Assembly (NCBI RefSeq): GCF_001642475.1
Contig: NW_019174043.1
Coordinates: 39,114 to 103,113 of the forward strand
Direction of reading: 5' to 3'
DNA: 64,000 nucleotides
DNA from: Fonsecaea monophora
Lineage: Eukaryota; Ascomycota; Eurotiomycetes; Chaetothyriales; Herpotrichiellaceae
Shown: one piece after another, positions 33,772 through 43,608 of the stretch
Position numbering within the stretch: position 1 is the stretch's first letter
How the letters are laid out: every line of letters starts with the position of its first letter
The notes under the pieces: generated by a model
Database searches by the model: none
Told to the model about the DNA's origin: nothing
The model's input: only the letters and a program-made list of their open reading frames with translations
Position numbers and translations under genes: made by a program

Positions 33772-34087
33772 CAACGAGACAGGAGTGGAGAGGAGTCTTA
33801 TACATAAGGCGACGATTGTTGGCAATGAGCCCCTCCCTCACTCTCTCCCCCGCCTCTGCTATCACGTGGAGTCGGTCTCTGGCAACTATGCCGACAGTCT
33901 GTCCTACACTGAAATGCCCTAAGAACTAGATCTATACACAATATTATCTTATCTTGAGGACATGTAGTGGATCAGCCCAGGGATCGTGTATAGACAGATT
34001 ACTCGTATTGGGTACACGCCTACCTCAATCACCGGAGGGTTTGAACTCTCTGGCTTGACCGCTGGCTCTGGCTCTGGCTCCGGCTCC
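33772..34087. other. short intergenic region
   Basis: Upstream of the GDTK-type gene and downstream of the HNH_2-type gene. It ends in a six-base CTGGCT repeat near 34062-34083. CACGTG occurs at 33863-33868. Confidence 0.4.
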
Positions 34088-35285
34088 CTATTCACCTGAT
34101 ATCAAGTGCGCATGTTGCGTACCACACACTGACAACTCGCGCCTCCTCTTTCGCCCCCGTAGCTGCTCTTCCCAGTCACTCGCGTCCTGGCTCTCCCAAT
34201 CACTCACATCCTGGCTCTCCCAACCACTCGCGTCCTGGCTCCCCCAGTCACACGCGTCTTGCGCCTCCCCATTGTCCTTTCGGGCCCGCTTCGTGGGACT
34301 TGCACTCCGCGGTTGGCCGTCCAGAAAGGCCTGGATGCACCTCCGAGCATTCTCTTCCACGACTTCAACGCCCTCGCCAGTCTTGCGCAGGAGGCGTCGC
34401 GACACACCTTTCTTCAGGAAAAGCTCGATAAGTGGGAAGACGGTCCAAGCGAGCCGAGCCAGCAGGAAGCAGTGGTGCTGTTCGGCGATGGCGACTGGGA
34501 CGTTGTGGTAGAGCTCGACGGGTTCGCGTTCCTCGGCAGAACGACATCTCAAAAAATGTGCCACCATTTTGCCATACTTTTGCACAATCACGAACTTGGG
34601 CTTGCGATCAAAGTACTGGTGCACATCCACCTTCAAAGTCATGATGTTTCTGTTGCTGTGGATCCCATCGTAGCGGAGCATTCCATTGTCGTTAAACCAC
34701 TTCTCATCGAACATATCCCGAGGGATAATATGGGCGATTTCAAGGAGGCTGATCGACTTTGAAAGGAGGCATCGTCGAACGTCGGCCGGTTCAAAGGTAG
34801 GTTCCCGGCTCCAGCGCGCTGGAAGAGTGTTGTGAGGGAATTTCCACTCTGTAAAGGTCGGCACAATAGGGTAGTCTTTGCGGATGCCTGGTTGTTGTCA
34901 GCTGGAGCCGGTTACATGTTCAAGGGATATCACCTGGGTTATCACTATCCTCTGCCGGAACGTGGAAATAATACGCTTTTCCGTGCAAAGAAGCATCCAT
35001 GTTGTCCGTGGGAACTCGCAGCTTGCCGTCTTTATCGAGTGTGAAGAAGCCATCCCACCTGTTACCGGCCACGAGGGCACATACATCCAATGCTGTCTGG
35101 TGATGAATACCGTCAGGACTGTCGAGAGCAGGCAGACTCAGTAACAAAGAGTCATCGTCGGGGTAGCCGGGATGAAGGAAATGTGTCTCACGTGGTGACG
35201 GCAGGTTAAGGGGGTCGGTGGGATGCTGGGGTTTGATGTACGCTGCGCGGGCACGAGGTGCGTTGAAAGGAGATTGCGCCATCAT
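34088..35285 (-). CDS. HNH_2-type endonuclease-like protein
   Basis: Exon 1 (35285-34934) and exon 2 (34887-34088) join across a 46-base intron (donor GTGATA, acceptor ACCAG) to give 383 residues, starting at a tandem ATG pair. The N-terminal domain is typical of fungal HNH_2 proteins: IHHQTALDVCALVAGNRWDG, then DASLHGKAYYFHVP. After DYPIVPTFTEWKFPH comes the nuclease core: LLEIAHIIPRDMFDEKWFND with His170, then HSNRNIMTLKVDVHQYFDRK with Asn198 and His207, so the H-N-H triad is complete. The tail holds an eight-residue acidic repeat and a basic GRKRRR. HNH enzymes nick or cut DNA with one divalent metal ion; cellular role here unknown. Its 5' end faces the kinase-like gene at 35608 across about 320 bases. 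Confidence 0.85.
34158..34262. repeat. 24-bp in-frame tandem repeat, about 4 copies
   Basis: The unit gcgtcctggctctcccaatc plus four bases repeats with few changes and encodes the eight-residue acidic unit WESQDASD of the HNH_2-type protein. Confidence 0.85.
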
Positions 35286-35607
35286 GCGAACGGCGGCACT
35301 TGGCCACGAGCATTGTTTGTCTGCGTTGCCAACTGTTGGCTATCGATGAGGGTGCTAGAGGCGTGTCTGTCTGTAAACAGGAGCCTAACTGCGGTTTCCA
35401 GGGACAAGTCCTGCTAGTACATTTTCGGCTAGCACATACCCGGCAGATAAATTCTCCGGATAACGTTGCCAAGGCCGGAGCCCGAGGTATTGCCGCCGCA
35501 GGCAAAACAAAACAATGGACGCATCATCATCATCACCACCACAACAACTTTGTCAACCACCACACTAACTTCAACAACAGCCGTTCACAAAGAACTTACG
35601 ATATAAC
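35286..35607. promoter_or_regulatory. divergent promoter between HNH_2-type and kinase-like genes
   Basis: About 320 bases between two divergently transcribed genes. It contains a CAT/CAC-rich run at about 35526-35545. A shared promoter is inferred from orientation only. Confidence 0.4.
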
Positions 35608-36888
35608 ATGATGCAGGGGGACAGAGAGATTCTCGCGTTTGGTAGATTCGGACAGGTTATTGGCACTACCAAGTATGCGATCAAAGAGGTGTGTCAGTAC
35701 TCCTTTGCCGACGCGTTGTGCTAACTGGCAGACCAGGTCCAGAACAGAAATGCATACTACACGGAACTCCACGCCTACGAATGTTTAAGCAAAGTGGAAA
35801 GCCTTCGTGGTCGCATACCACAATACCGTGGCAGAAGACGCCACGAACGCCTCATCTACCTCGAGCGCATCCACGAATCAACCCTTCGCAAGAACGATGT
35901 CGACAAACCGACCTTCGACCAAATCCACAAACACCTACGGGAGACGATTGATATCATTCATGACGCTGGATGGGTCCACTGTGACATAAGACGTGATAAT
36001 ATATTCGCTTCAGGCATGTTGTTCGATTTCGGGTCTGCTCGCCAGAAAAGCAAGCTTTCGGCGGCATGGTGGGAATACTATAAACGTGCAGACCGTGAAG
36101 CCATCGACCAGTTGTATTCAACCATGATCAGATCCAGGGTGCGCCACAAATCTCTCATTGATGGGTTTCAAGCTTACATTGTGTAGAACTACATAGCCTC
36201 ATTGACCTTGCTTCATAGAGGCGTTGATGACGTTAAGAGTCAGACAGAACTTGCCGAGCTTCTCCGCGAGTCGGACACCAGCATCGACCTCTTGGACATG
36301 CTTGACACAGTCAGAAGTCCTATGCCTTCTCTGGTTCTTGAAATGTGTCGGGCGTGTCGACGCCAGGGGCGATATGCAAGGGGGTGGCGCTTTTTGGAAA
36401 CATGCTGCCCCGCCGCACCGCGCGATGAACAAACCAAACGACTATATGTCGAACTCAAGGCTGAATGTGCGAAATGCGAACCTCCTCAGGGTCGCGGCCT
36501 CACGGGAATCTCTAATGCCTACGCAGATGCGGTCTCTGCTAGCGTCAAACTTCTTGGTCGAACCGACGAGCTCACCATCAATCTTCGTCTCGATTTCGCA
36601 TCATTTCTGGAGGCGGAAGATCGAGTACCCGATGCTCTGAAAGAAATCGAGGCATTGAAAGTAGACTATAATGACTTGTCCGAGGTATACAAGGCAAGGA
36701 TCACCAGGCGTGAGGCACGGTTGCGTGCCAACGGAGCAGAGAAACGGAAACATGAAGAAACTATGCCTGCGGAGGAGACCTCGAAAGAAGACGATAAAGA
36801 GAATAATGTTCAGAGCGAAACGCATAGTCCACCGTCTAAGAAACCGAAGAAGTCGGTCGAACTTGAGATGGTCTACCGACTAAAATAG
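35608..36888 (+). CDS. minimal protein kinase-like domain joined to helical tail
   Basis: Proposed exons are 35608-35688, 35737-36164 and 36219-36888 (introns of 48 and 54 bases), giving 392 residues. The N-terminus carries a glycine loop and lysine (FGRFGQVIGTTKYAIKE, Lys26). Then come YTELHAYECL (helix C), LIYLERIHE (hinge), the catalytic loop WVHCDIRRDNIF (Asp110, Asn115) and MLFDFGSARQ (Asp124). The C-lobe after DFG is very short, with no APE motif. The third exon encodes a helical part, including TINLRLDFASFLEAEDRVPD (TPR-like), and a basic end, SKKPKKSVEL. Without the second intron the kinase part stops at 36186 (176 residues) and the tail would be a separate frame lacking a good ATG; the in-frame join supports one gene. 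The second donor (GTTTCA) is weak, so the fusion is inferred. Kinase residues look intact. Confidence 0.65.
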
Positions 36889-38272
36889 TCTGGGATGGTT
36901 TGGGATGGTTTGGGATGGTCTAGTGTACGTTGAAGCTGATCGACTAAATAGCTGGTCAATTAATTAACCGGGAGCTAGGACTGGCTCCGCTCGGGGGCTT
37001 GGGGGCTCGGAGCGCGCGGGCTTGGAGCGGCTTCACGCCTATTCTGATAGTGTCTTATTAACTGCCACTAATGCATCTTCCCGCATTCCAAGAGCGTCTT
37101 CTCCAGTACCACAAGGGCGTTTTTATCGAATCCCAGGGCGTCCTCTTTAAATTTAAGGCCGTTTTCTTCAATGCTATTAGGGTACTTGAGAAGCTGTTAG
37201 CCTGGCAAATTGCTCGCACCGCTCAGGCTCACATGTCCCTACCACCGATGTCTGTCCAAAGCGGAGCAGGAGCTTTATTTCAAGACCTGCCTCGAGGAAA
37301 GCTCCTAAGCAATCGTGCTTGCTGGATCAGCTAGGTTCGACTAAAGGGTTGATGCTGAGAAACATACTGAGGAGTCCAAATGTTTGTTTGTACGGGGTGC
37401 AAATATGCCAAGATAGAGCTAACCATAACGGGATAGCGTGCTCTCCAGGCCTATCTTGGCGGTTGATCTTATCGGAGCTTATCGATTGGCTATTGAAAAC
37501 ACAAAACACCTGACTCGCGGATCATAGTTATTCCGCCCCTAATATCAGTTTCCATTTCCGCCACTGCCATCTCAGTTTTAGCACTGTAATTCTATGGCAA
37601 GATAGGTCAGAGGCTATTACACAAGAACCAAACGAAAACCGCTTAATTAAGAAGCTTTGCTAGCGTCTGGGGGGGTGGGTTTACGCCGCACGGTCTATTT
37701 TATATTTTTACTTGCTACATCGTAATATGAGTAGATGTAATGGTTCCCCCTCGGGTCCGTCCCGCCCGCATTTCACAAGTCCAAAGTACGCAGGCCTCAG
37801 TCCGTGCACGAGTTCGGGATTGTGAAGGAAGAGAGGGATCTGGCCGCCGCCATGAAGATGGCTGGTATCAATCGCAACTTGGCTTCGTCCGAGGGGAAAA
37901 CACCGACTTGGCTGGGACGGAATTCGACCACACCACTATGCACCACACACTTGGGATCAACATTCCCCTCACACTACTTTGAGGGAAAAGGGAAGGGGGC
38001 CATGGCAAGCTACAGAACTGATGTAGGTAGAGACTGGACCAATTAAATTGCGCCCTTTTTGTCAGTTTTGCCGGTAACACTCTAGCTCAGCTACGCTTCG
38101 CTAGACAATATTTCCACAACGACCCCTTGCTGGCCGAAAGAGCTCTTGCCATCGAGGAGGATCCCGTTGGGTGAACCCACAAATACCCACTGGTCGATCT
38201 AAGCTCGGCTAGCTGAACATCGGAGCTGCATTTCTTCCAGACCATCTGCGATAGCCCCCATGGCGGCAGCCC
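36889..38272. other. gene-free, AT-variable stretch
   Basis: No gene. A 10-base unit TGGGATGGTT is repeated three times at 36891-36921. Bases 36950-37700 vary sharply in composition and may be a transposon relic, but no transposase or LTR motif was found. Confidence 0.4.
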
Positions 38273-38695
38273 TTACAAATTGGAATGTTTGTACCCCAGA
38301 GGCAAAGATCTGCGCTTCGCTCGCGTGATCATTGAATAGGAAGCGAGGACAACCCTTCTGCTTGCTGCCTTGCGGATTCCACTCGACAGCACGGCTCTCG
38401 TCGAGCGACCCGTGCCGTTCTTTGACTTCTCGGGACCTGCCTTTCCATCTCTTTGAGGCTGTGGGGCGGCTTTCGTCTTCTTCTTCTTTCTATCCGGTAG
38501 AGGTAGAGGCTTGAGCGTGATATTTCGCTCCGGCGTTGGATTCTTCGATTCAGGCCGGGAGAGTCCACTTGGGACAGGCTGCTCGTCCATGGTAGGGCTT
38601 TGTCGTCTGGGAGGAGGACTTGGCCACCCATCTTGCAGTTGCCGGAGTTTGTCGATGATGGCACTGATTCTCTGCTGCGTGGCCCTTGCGTCCAA
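38273..38695 (-). CDS. hypothetical protein fragment, paralogue of the 42.3-kb relic
   Basis: A minus-strand open frame of 140 codons without an ATG start (the first in-frame ATG lies about 34 codons in). It has a helical start (TQQRISAIIDKLRQLQDG), a Pro/Ser-rich middle (PPPRRQSPTMDEQPVPSGLS), a lysine-rich stretch (DRKKKKTKAAPQP) and a basic end (SMITRAKRRSLPLG). A stop lies 12 codons upstream in frame, so the gene is either spliced from an exon such as the open frame 39043-38774 or broken. A diverged copy exists on the other strand near 42.3 kb. Function unknown. Confidence 0.4.
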   Translation of the reverse strand: MDARATQQRISAIIDKLRQLQDGWPSPPPRRQSPTMDEQPVPSGLSRPESKNPTPERNITLKPLPLPDRKKKKTKAAPQPQRDGKAGPEKSKNGTGRSTRAVLSSGIRKAASRRVVLASYSMITRAKRRSLPLGYKHSNL

Positions 38696-39272
38696 CGCGT
38701 CAACGATATGGAGCTATATGCCCCGGGGTGTCCCGTCTATCTTGAACACAGGCGACCGTGGAGATGACATTGGTCAGAGAGTTGGCGTGCTAGTCCGCTG
38801 GCGCCCTGGGGGGTTCAATAAGCCTCTTTCCTCGTCGGATTCGTTGAGAAGGGCTACCATGCAGGCGGAATAGGAGTATAAAATCAGGCTGTCGGCTCTG
38901 ATGGGCGTTGCCACGGTGGATTCTTTCGTGGAGGTAGAGCGACAAAGGGTGAGATTGACCAGAAAGTAGCGGATGCTCTGGTCAAAGGTAGAGAAGGACC
39001 GAGAGACTATCAGAATTGTCACGAGGTTGAGCCCATCCAGCAAAAATACAAGATCCGAGACGACAATGTGTGCCAGGCAGTCAGTCTCGCCACGTGAAAG
39101 CGCGTGGCTGACCCCTGAAGCACGGCGAAGTATTTGTACTGAAGATGCGTCATGCTGCGCTACTATCTGATACTTTAGTATTTATATTAAGTTATGGTCT
39201 AATATTGACTACGTACTCTCCAGAAAGAGACTCTTTCGCTTGAATGTTCGTTGCACGACCTTTACCTTTTAA

Positions 39273-39587
39273 CGCCCGTACGAATACCTCTCGACAACGG
39301 TCGCGAGTGCGGCAAACCCTAACTCGACCACTCTGAGGAAGAGGCATGACGAGGAGGAGTTGGACAACATTGAATATATCCAGACTATGCTTGAGGCATT
39401 CCCAGAAATGGGAATGCTCCCGGCGGATAGGAGGGCCGACCCAGATGACTTTGAAACACTCAAAGATGTTCCAGGATGGAAATATCTCCAGCTTGCCGAG
39501 ACCGACGAAGAAAAGAAACTCATGGACAGATGCTGGCCATGGCAAGGCTGGCCAGAGAGGGCGGTTGAGGCCATCCGATGCGCATAA
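39273..39587 (+). CDS. hypothetical protein, C-terminal exon only
   Basis: A plus-strand frame encodes a coherent acidic polypeptide: KRHDEEELDNIEYIQTMLEA, PGWKYLQLAETDEEKKLMDR and CWPWQGWPERAVEAIRCA before a TAA. There is no in-frame ATG, so an upstream exon is missing, unrecognised or lost. I do not recognise the family. Confidence 0.35.
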   Translation, partial: RPYEYLSTTVASAANPNSTTLRKRHDEEELDNIEYIQTMLEAFPEMGMLPADRRADPDDFETLKDVPGWKYLQLAETDEEKKLMDRCWPWQGWPERAVEAIRCA

Positions 39588-40089
39588 AACTCACCTCGCC
39601 TTTACCGGGCAATCTAGCTTCACAAGCTAGCTCTGAAGATAAATGCTTCCGTATCGATGTATATAAGAGCCTTGGAAAACCGACCCCGGCGAAGATGGCC
39701 ACCCAAGTGCAAGCTACCTCGGAATACCAGTCAAGCTCTTTTAAGACGCAAGTCCGAGAAGTAAAGTAGTAGAGCCGTTCTCGAGCAAAAGGTGAACTTC
39801 CAAAGTCGGAAACAACATGCAGGAGGTTGACATGGATGACTTCGACGAACAGGTTAAAGGTGAAAGAACGATCTGGGCAAAGTCGAAACACTTATCGATC
39901 GCTTAGCCCTTAAACCTCTACCGATCTGTCGATAATTAATGATCCTGACCGGACTTGGACACGGTGGTCTTGATTGACGCGGTGCTGGTCGAGGACAGTC
40001 TCCCTGGCTCAGGCCCCTGCCGACCTTGAACAGCCTCCGCATTCTGCTGTCATCAATGGTCGCTCGGATGGCATGGTCACCAAGTGATT

Positions 40090-40518
40090 TCAGAACACTG
40101 CTGCTTGATCGATACCCCGTTGTGTAGGAGCTAAAAGCATTCCTTCGTCCAGCGCGATGTGAGTCCTGCAACCCGGGTTCATGACGCAGTGAAGATAAAG
40201 AACGTTATTGATCAGCCCGGTCACTGTCAAAGTCTGGATGGCGCGGACCCGGATCCCATGATCACAGAAATCTTGAGACAACTTCGACAACTGGAGAATT
40301 TGGATCATGAGTTCAATGGCGTCCTTTTGACAAGCGGAATATCGTGACACTTCGACGCTCCAGGGGGAGTTAAGCACGAATATCCTCAACTTGTCGGAAT
40401 CGGATTCAATCAGCGTCCAATGATAAAAGGGTCGATAGTACCGCATCTGTTCGCATTCCATACATTCCGAGGCCTTTTCCCATAAAAGCAAGACGATCTG
40501 CGTTTCTTCTGAATCCAT
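40090..40518 (-). CDS. hypothetical protein
   Basis: From the ATG at 40518 the frame runs 142 codons: EETQIVLLLWEKASECMECE, then YYRPFYHWTLIESDSDKLRI, SVEVSRYSACQKDAIELMIQ and a Cys-containing end. The alternation of strands and helices looks like a real domain, and the block resembles the N-terminal part of fungal kinase or nuclease-like proteins in general layout only. It lies on the same strand as the kinase relic at 40900-41954, downstream of it. Confidence 0.4.
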   Translation of the reverse strand: MDSEETQIVLLLWEKASECMECEQMRYYRPFYHWTLIESDSDKLRIFVLNSPWSVEVSRYSACQKDAIELMIQILQLSKLSQDFCDHGIRVRAIQTLTVTGLINNVLYLHCVMNPGCRTHIALDEGMLLAPTQRGIDQAAVF

Positions 40519-40899
40519 CAACGACGTCAACTTGTCCTTGCTGTACTTGTTTCAATCAACTGCAGCCAGGCGACGGCTCAAACAGCAATGATCGACCTAC
40601 ACCCATGCACACGACGCCTTGCTCAGCGACCGTGGACTCCTTGATGCCGTTGCCTCCCGTCGTCGAAAGATTCGTCTGTGTATCTGTACCTGTACGTGCT
40701 CGAAAACTCAGTTGAACTACCTTTCGACTCTTTGGAGGTGTCGTTGAGTAATGATTCTGGAGCAGTCGGTCTGGTCTGGTCTGCATGAAAAGTATGTAGC
40801 TTCCTCAACAATGCCTCCTCCCAATGATCAAAGCGTGAGGGAGGTAAGTACTTTAGTACCCAGGGTCATAGTCAATCAAATTAATGGTGGTAGGACTGA

Positions 40900-41954
40900 T
40901 TTAGGAGAGGTCTCAGGCGAACGTGCGAGCCGGCAGCTGAAGACATCAGATTTTGAACGACCAGTTCATATTGGCCGACAGGGTTGACTTCGCATCCTCC
41001 GTCAAGTGGTCCTCCAATGCCCTTTCTAGTTGAAGTATTTTCTGGAGGAAGATAGTTGATGGTCCCTGACCATGTGCAGGGGGTCTCGTCGGGTGGCGAG
41101 GGTATGTGTAGGCTTGAGATCACGTTGAATCCAGCCTCGATAGTGGATGTATCGGACACCTTGGCCGCCTTGATGAAAAACCTTGATAAGGGTCTTGCGG
41201 CCTACGCCCACGTCCATCACGGTACGAAGAGGGTTGATGTTTCTGTTTCCCATCAAAACGTCGTCTCCGTCCCAGTAGACAACGTCAACCAACGAGCATA
41301 CATGCGGCTTCGGAGAAACGCTAGCTTGCAGGAAATGGTCGAACCGAGAGCGAAACTCACATGTCATTCGAGTAGCTTGAGAGCCTCGCCCTTCATCTCC
41401 AATCTGGGAAACGAGCATCTAGTTCTCTGAAGTTGTTTCGTAGCAAACACATTTCCAGACGTGATTTTGACGCATGATTGTAGCACTCCGAAAGCTCCAT
41501 ATGCCCGGCACCCACCCGGGGTTTGTATCAGATATCACTGAAGGACCAGCTGTTTGTCTGAAGATATCGGATCAATTGTCTGAATTCTTCCTTTGAACCA
41601 ATTGCCGCAGTTCTTGCGCGACTGCATCTAGCTGCACAATTTCGACTTCTTCATTCTGGGGTAGAAATTCGACCTTGAAAGGCAAGGTTTCCAAGCTGTG
41701 AGACCTGTTCACCTCCTGAAGATACTAGCCCCCTCAGAAACTTGCTCACCGTTGAGTAACACCCCTTTTTCGACGTGAGGGCACGAGCCTGATACTCGCA
41801 TGGCGACCGCATATGTAAATCTTCGGCAATGAAAGTTCCAGTTAGGATCGCTATCCAATAACCTGGATAATCTCGTGAAATCCCTGTTTTGCTCGATCGT
41901 TCGGTGGTACGATGTGGGCAAAATTGCGGGCTTGTCGGTTGGGGTGGTTGCCAT
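40900..41954 (-). pseudogene. second decayed protein kinase
   Basis: Reading from the ATG at 41954: an N-terminal block (SYHRTIEQNRDFTRLSRLLD) ends at a GTGAGC donor-like site. Then SHSLETLPFKVEFLPQNEEV and VQLDAVAQELRQLVQRKNSD lead to a stop. Further on, CSLVDVVYWDGDDVLMGNRN leads to YIHYRGWIQRDLKP, a catalytic loop with His changed to Gln. A frame change is followed by TWSGTINYLPPENTSTRKG, which matches the GTxxYxPPE activation segment. The DFG region is missing, and at least two frame breaks and a stop are present. Protein kinase ancestry is supported by the ordered RDLKP and GT-Y-PPE motifs; the subfamily is unknown. Confidence 0.6.
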
Positions 41955-42259
41955 TCCGATGTCGCTGGGTCGACGGAGATATCGGGATGTCCTTCAAACC
42001 GAATTGCTTTCCCCGAGTCGAATGGTGCTCTACTGCCGAGCGCGGAGGGTGGACCCAGACAGCGGGGATGGATGTCTTTGAAGAGCGCGAGCGTCTTATG
42101 TCAAAGTCTGGGCGGATAATTGTGCTGCGGCTTTTGTTCTTGTGCCACGCAACCATCAACTCCCACTTGCAAGGAGTGAATAAACTGACACGGTTATTCT
42201 CGAACCTCCTCCCCTCTCTTGTCTTTCATGCCTTTCAAATTGGGGTGGACCACCAATGC

Positions 42260-42760
42260 AATTGGAAGTTGCTATTGCGCGGCTTAATGCAGCGGTCGCG
42301 GGGCAGAGGGTGTGCGATGCGATTGAGCGCCTGTGACAGCACGCAGGATATCCGAGACCCTCCTCCCAGACAACAAAGCCCTAGCCGGGACGAGCGGCCT
42401 CCCTCGAGCGGCCTCTCCTGGCCGAATTCGTTAACCCCGACTCCAACGCCGGAACGATATTGAAGGCCCGAACGTCTACCTCAGTCGAAGGAAAGGGAGA
42501 AGTAATCAAAAGCCACCTCGGTGCCAGAACGTCAAAGAGAGGGACAGGTGAGCACAGTGAATTCAAGGAACGGAACGAGCCGCTCGAGGGGAGTGATGCC
42601 ACCGAAGAGAATCCGCAAGGCAAGAAGTCGACGTTCGATCCTCAATCCCCATTCAATGGTCACGCGATCGAAACGCAGCTTCTTCGCCTCTGGAAGTGGC
42701 ACCGTCGAAGGACGAGATGTGGAGAGACACCGATAGAGAGACAAAGAATCATCCTAGCCT
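42260..42760 (+). pseudogene. broken inverted copy of the 38.3-kb gene
   Basis: Pieces of this plus-strand stretch match the minus-strand frame at 38273-38695 in order but in different frames: RDPPPRQQSPSRDERPPSSG with PPPRRQSPTMDEQPVPSG; TPTPERY with NPTPERN; IRKARSRRSILNPHSMVTRS with IRKAASRRVVLASYSMITRA. A TGA interrupts the first helix (CDAIERL then stop), and the frame changes at least twice. It is therefore a dead paralogue. Confidence 0.65.
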
Positions 42761-42799
42761 CGACACATGAAGGATGCAGCAGTGTTTCGGTGATATGAA

Positions 42800-43608
42800 T
42801 CAACGACGCGCACTGGAGACCGCCTGACGTACCTGGAAGCACGACGGAAAGAGGCCACCGCGGGTGATCTGGGAGAAATGCAGGCTGCAATATTCAACAG
42901 GTGGGGAGCCAGATCAACCCATCGGTCTTTGTGGTTTCGACGTTGGACTCCTGTTCGGTCAAAAAGAGGCACAGCTCTTTAGTTATACATACAGCATGCG
43001 GCTACAGAGTAGCCCGATGTCTGAGAGACTGCCATCGTAATTAGCAATACACATAGGCGACGGCAAGGTCAGGGACAGTACTGGAATAGATAGATATATT
43101 CAGACTCAATGGGAACAAACAAGGCAAGTTTGGTCGTTGCAGATCCTGCCAAAGCATAATAAAGCAAGATCGCGTTTCGACTTGTGTGAGAGCCAACGCA
43201 CCTACAACGCCCGATTGACATTAAAGTGTTCCAAGATGTGATGACACCGTGCGAGCAAGAGCAAGAATCGTTGCAGGGCGGAGCTTCGCAGTCTCGCAGC
43301 CTCGTCGGGAGCCTTGGAGATATTCGGTCGGCAAACCTTCCATGAACCTGTCGGCCCCGAAACGCGGTCGGGGACCTCGGAGATATTTGGTCGGTAAACC
43401 TTCCATAAACTTCCCCGCTCTGAACCGCGCTTCTCCAACTCCTTACGCGACTCGAATTTTTGCGCAGTGTCTGCTCTGTCGCGATCTCTCATGCGCACCA
43501 CTAGATATGACTAGATATGGCTGAACGGAATAGCGGCGTTCATCTCCGGCGGAGGTGAGTTGATGCCTAAGCCGACGCAGTCCTCTTTACTCGAGTTTTT
43601 GTTCGCAA
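42800..43608. other. gene-free upstream region of IMP2, with a 63-bp tandem repeat
   Basis: Two copies of a 63-base unit, each beginning GGAGATATT, lie at 43316-43378 and 43379-43441. Differences in the conserved half are mostly C/T or G/A transitions. The region presumably contains the IMP2 promoter. Confidence 0.6.

Noticed and set aside
439..33868. CACGTG boxes upstream of the JmjC, coiled-coil, DUF7924-type and GDTK-type genes as a shared regulon
   Set aside because: About 14 CACGTG sites were seen in 64 kb, close to the roughly 16 expected by chance, so no enrichment is shown.
36950..37700. Transposon (pogo/Fot1-like) relic
   Set aside because: Composition shifts are visible, but neither strand shows DDE transposase motifs or clear terminal repeats.
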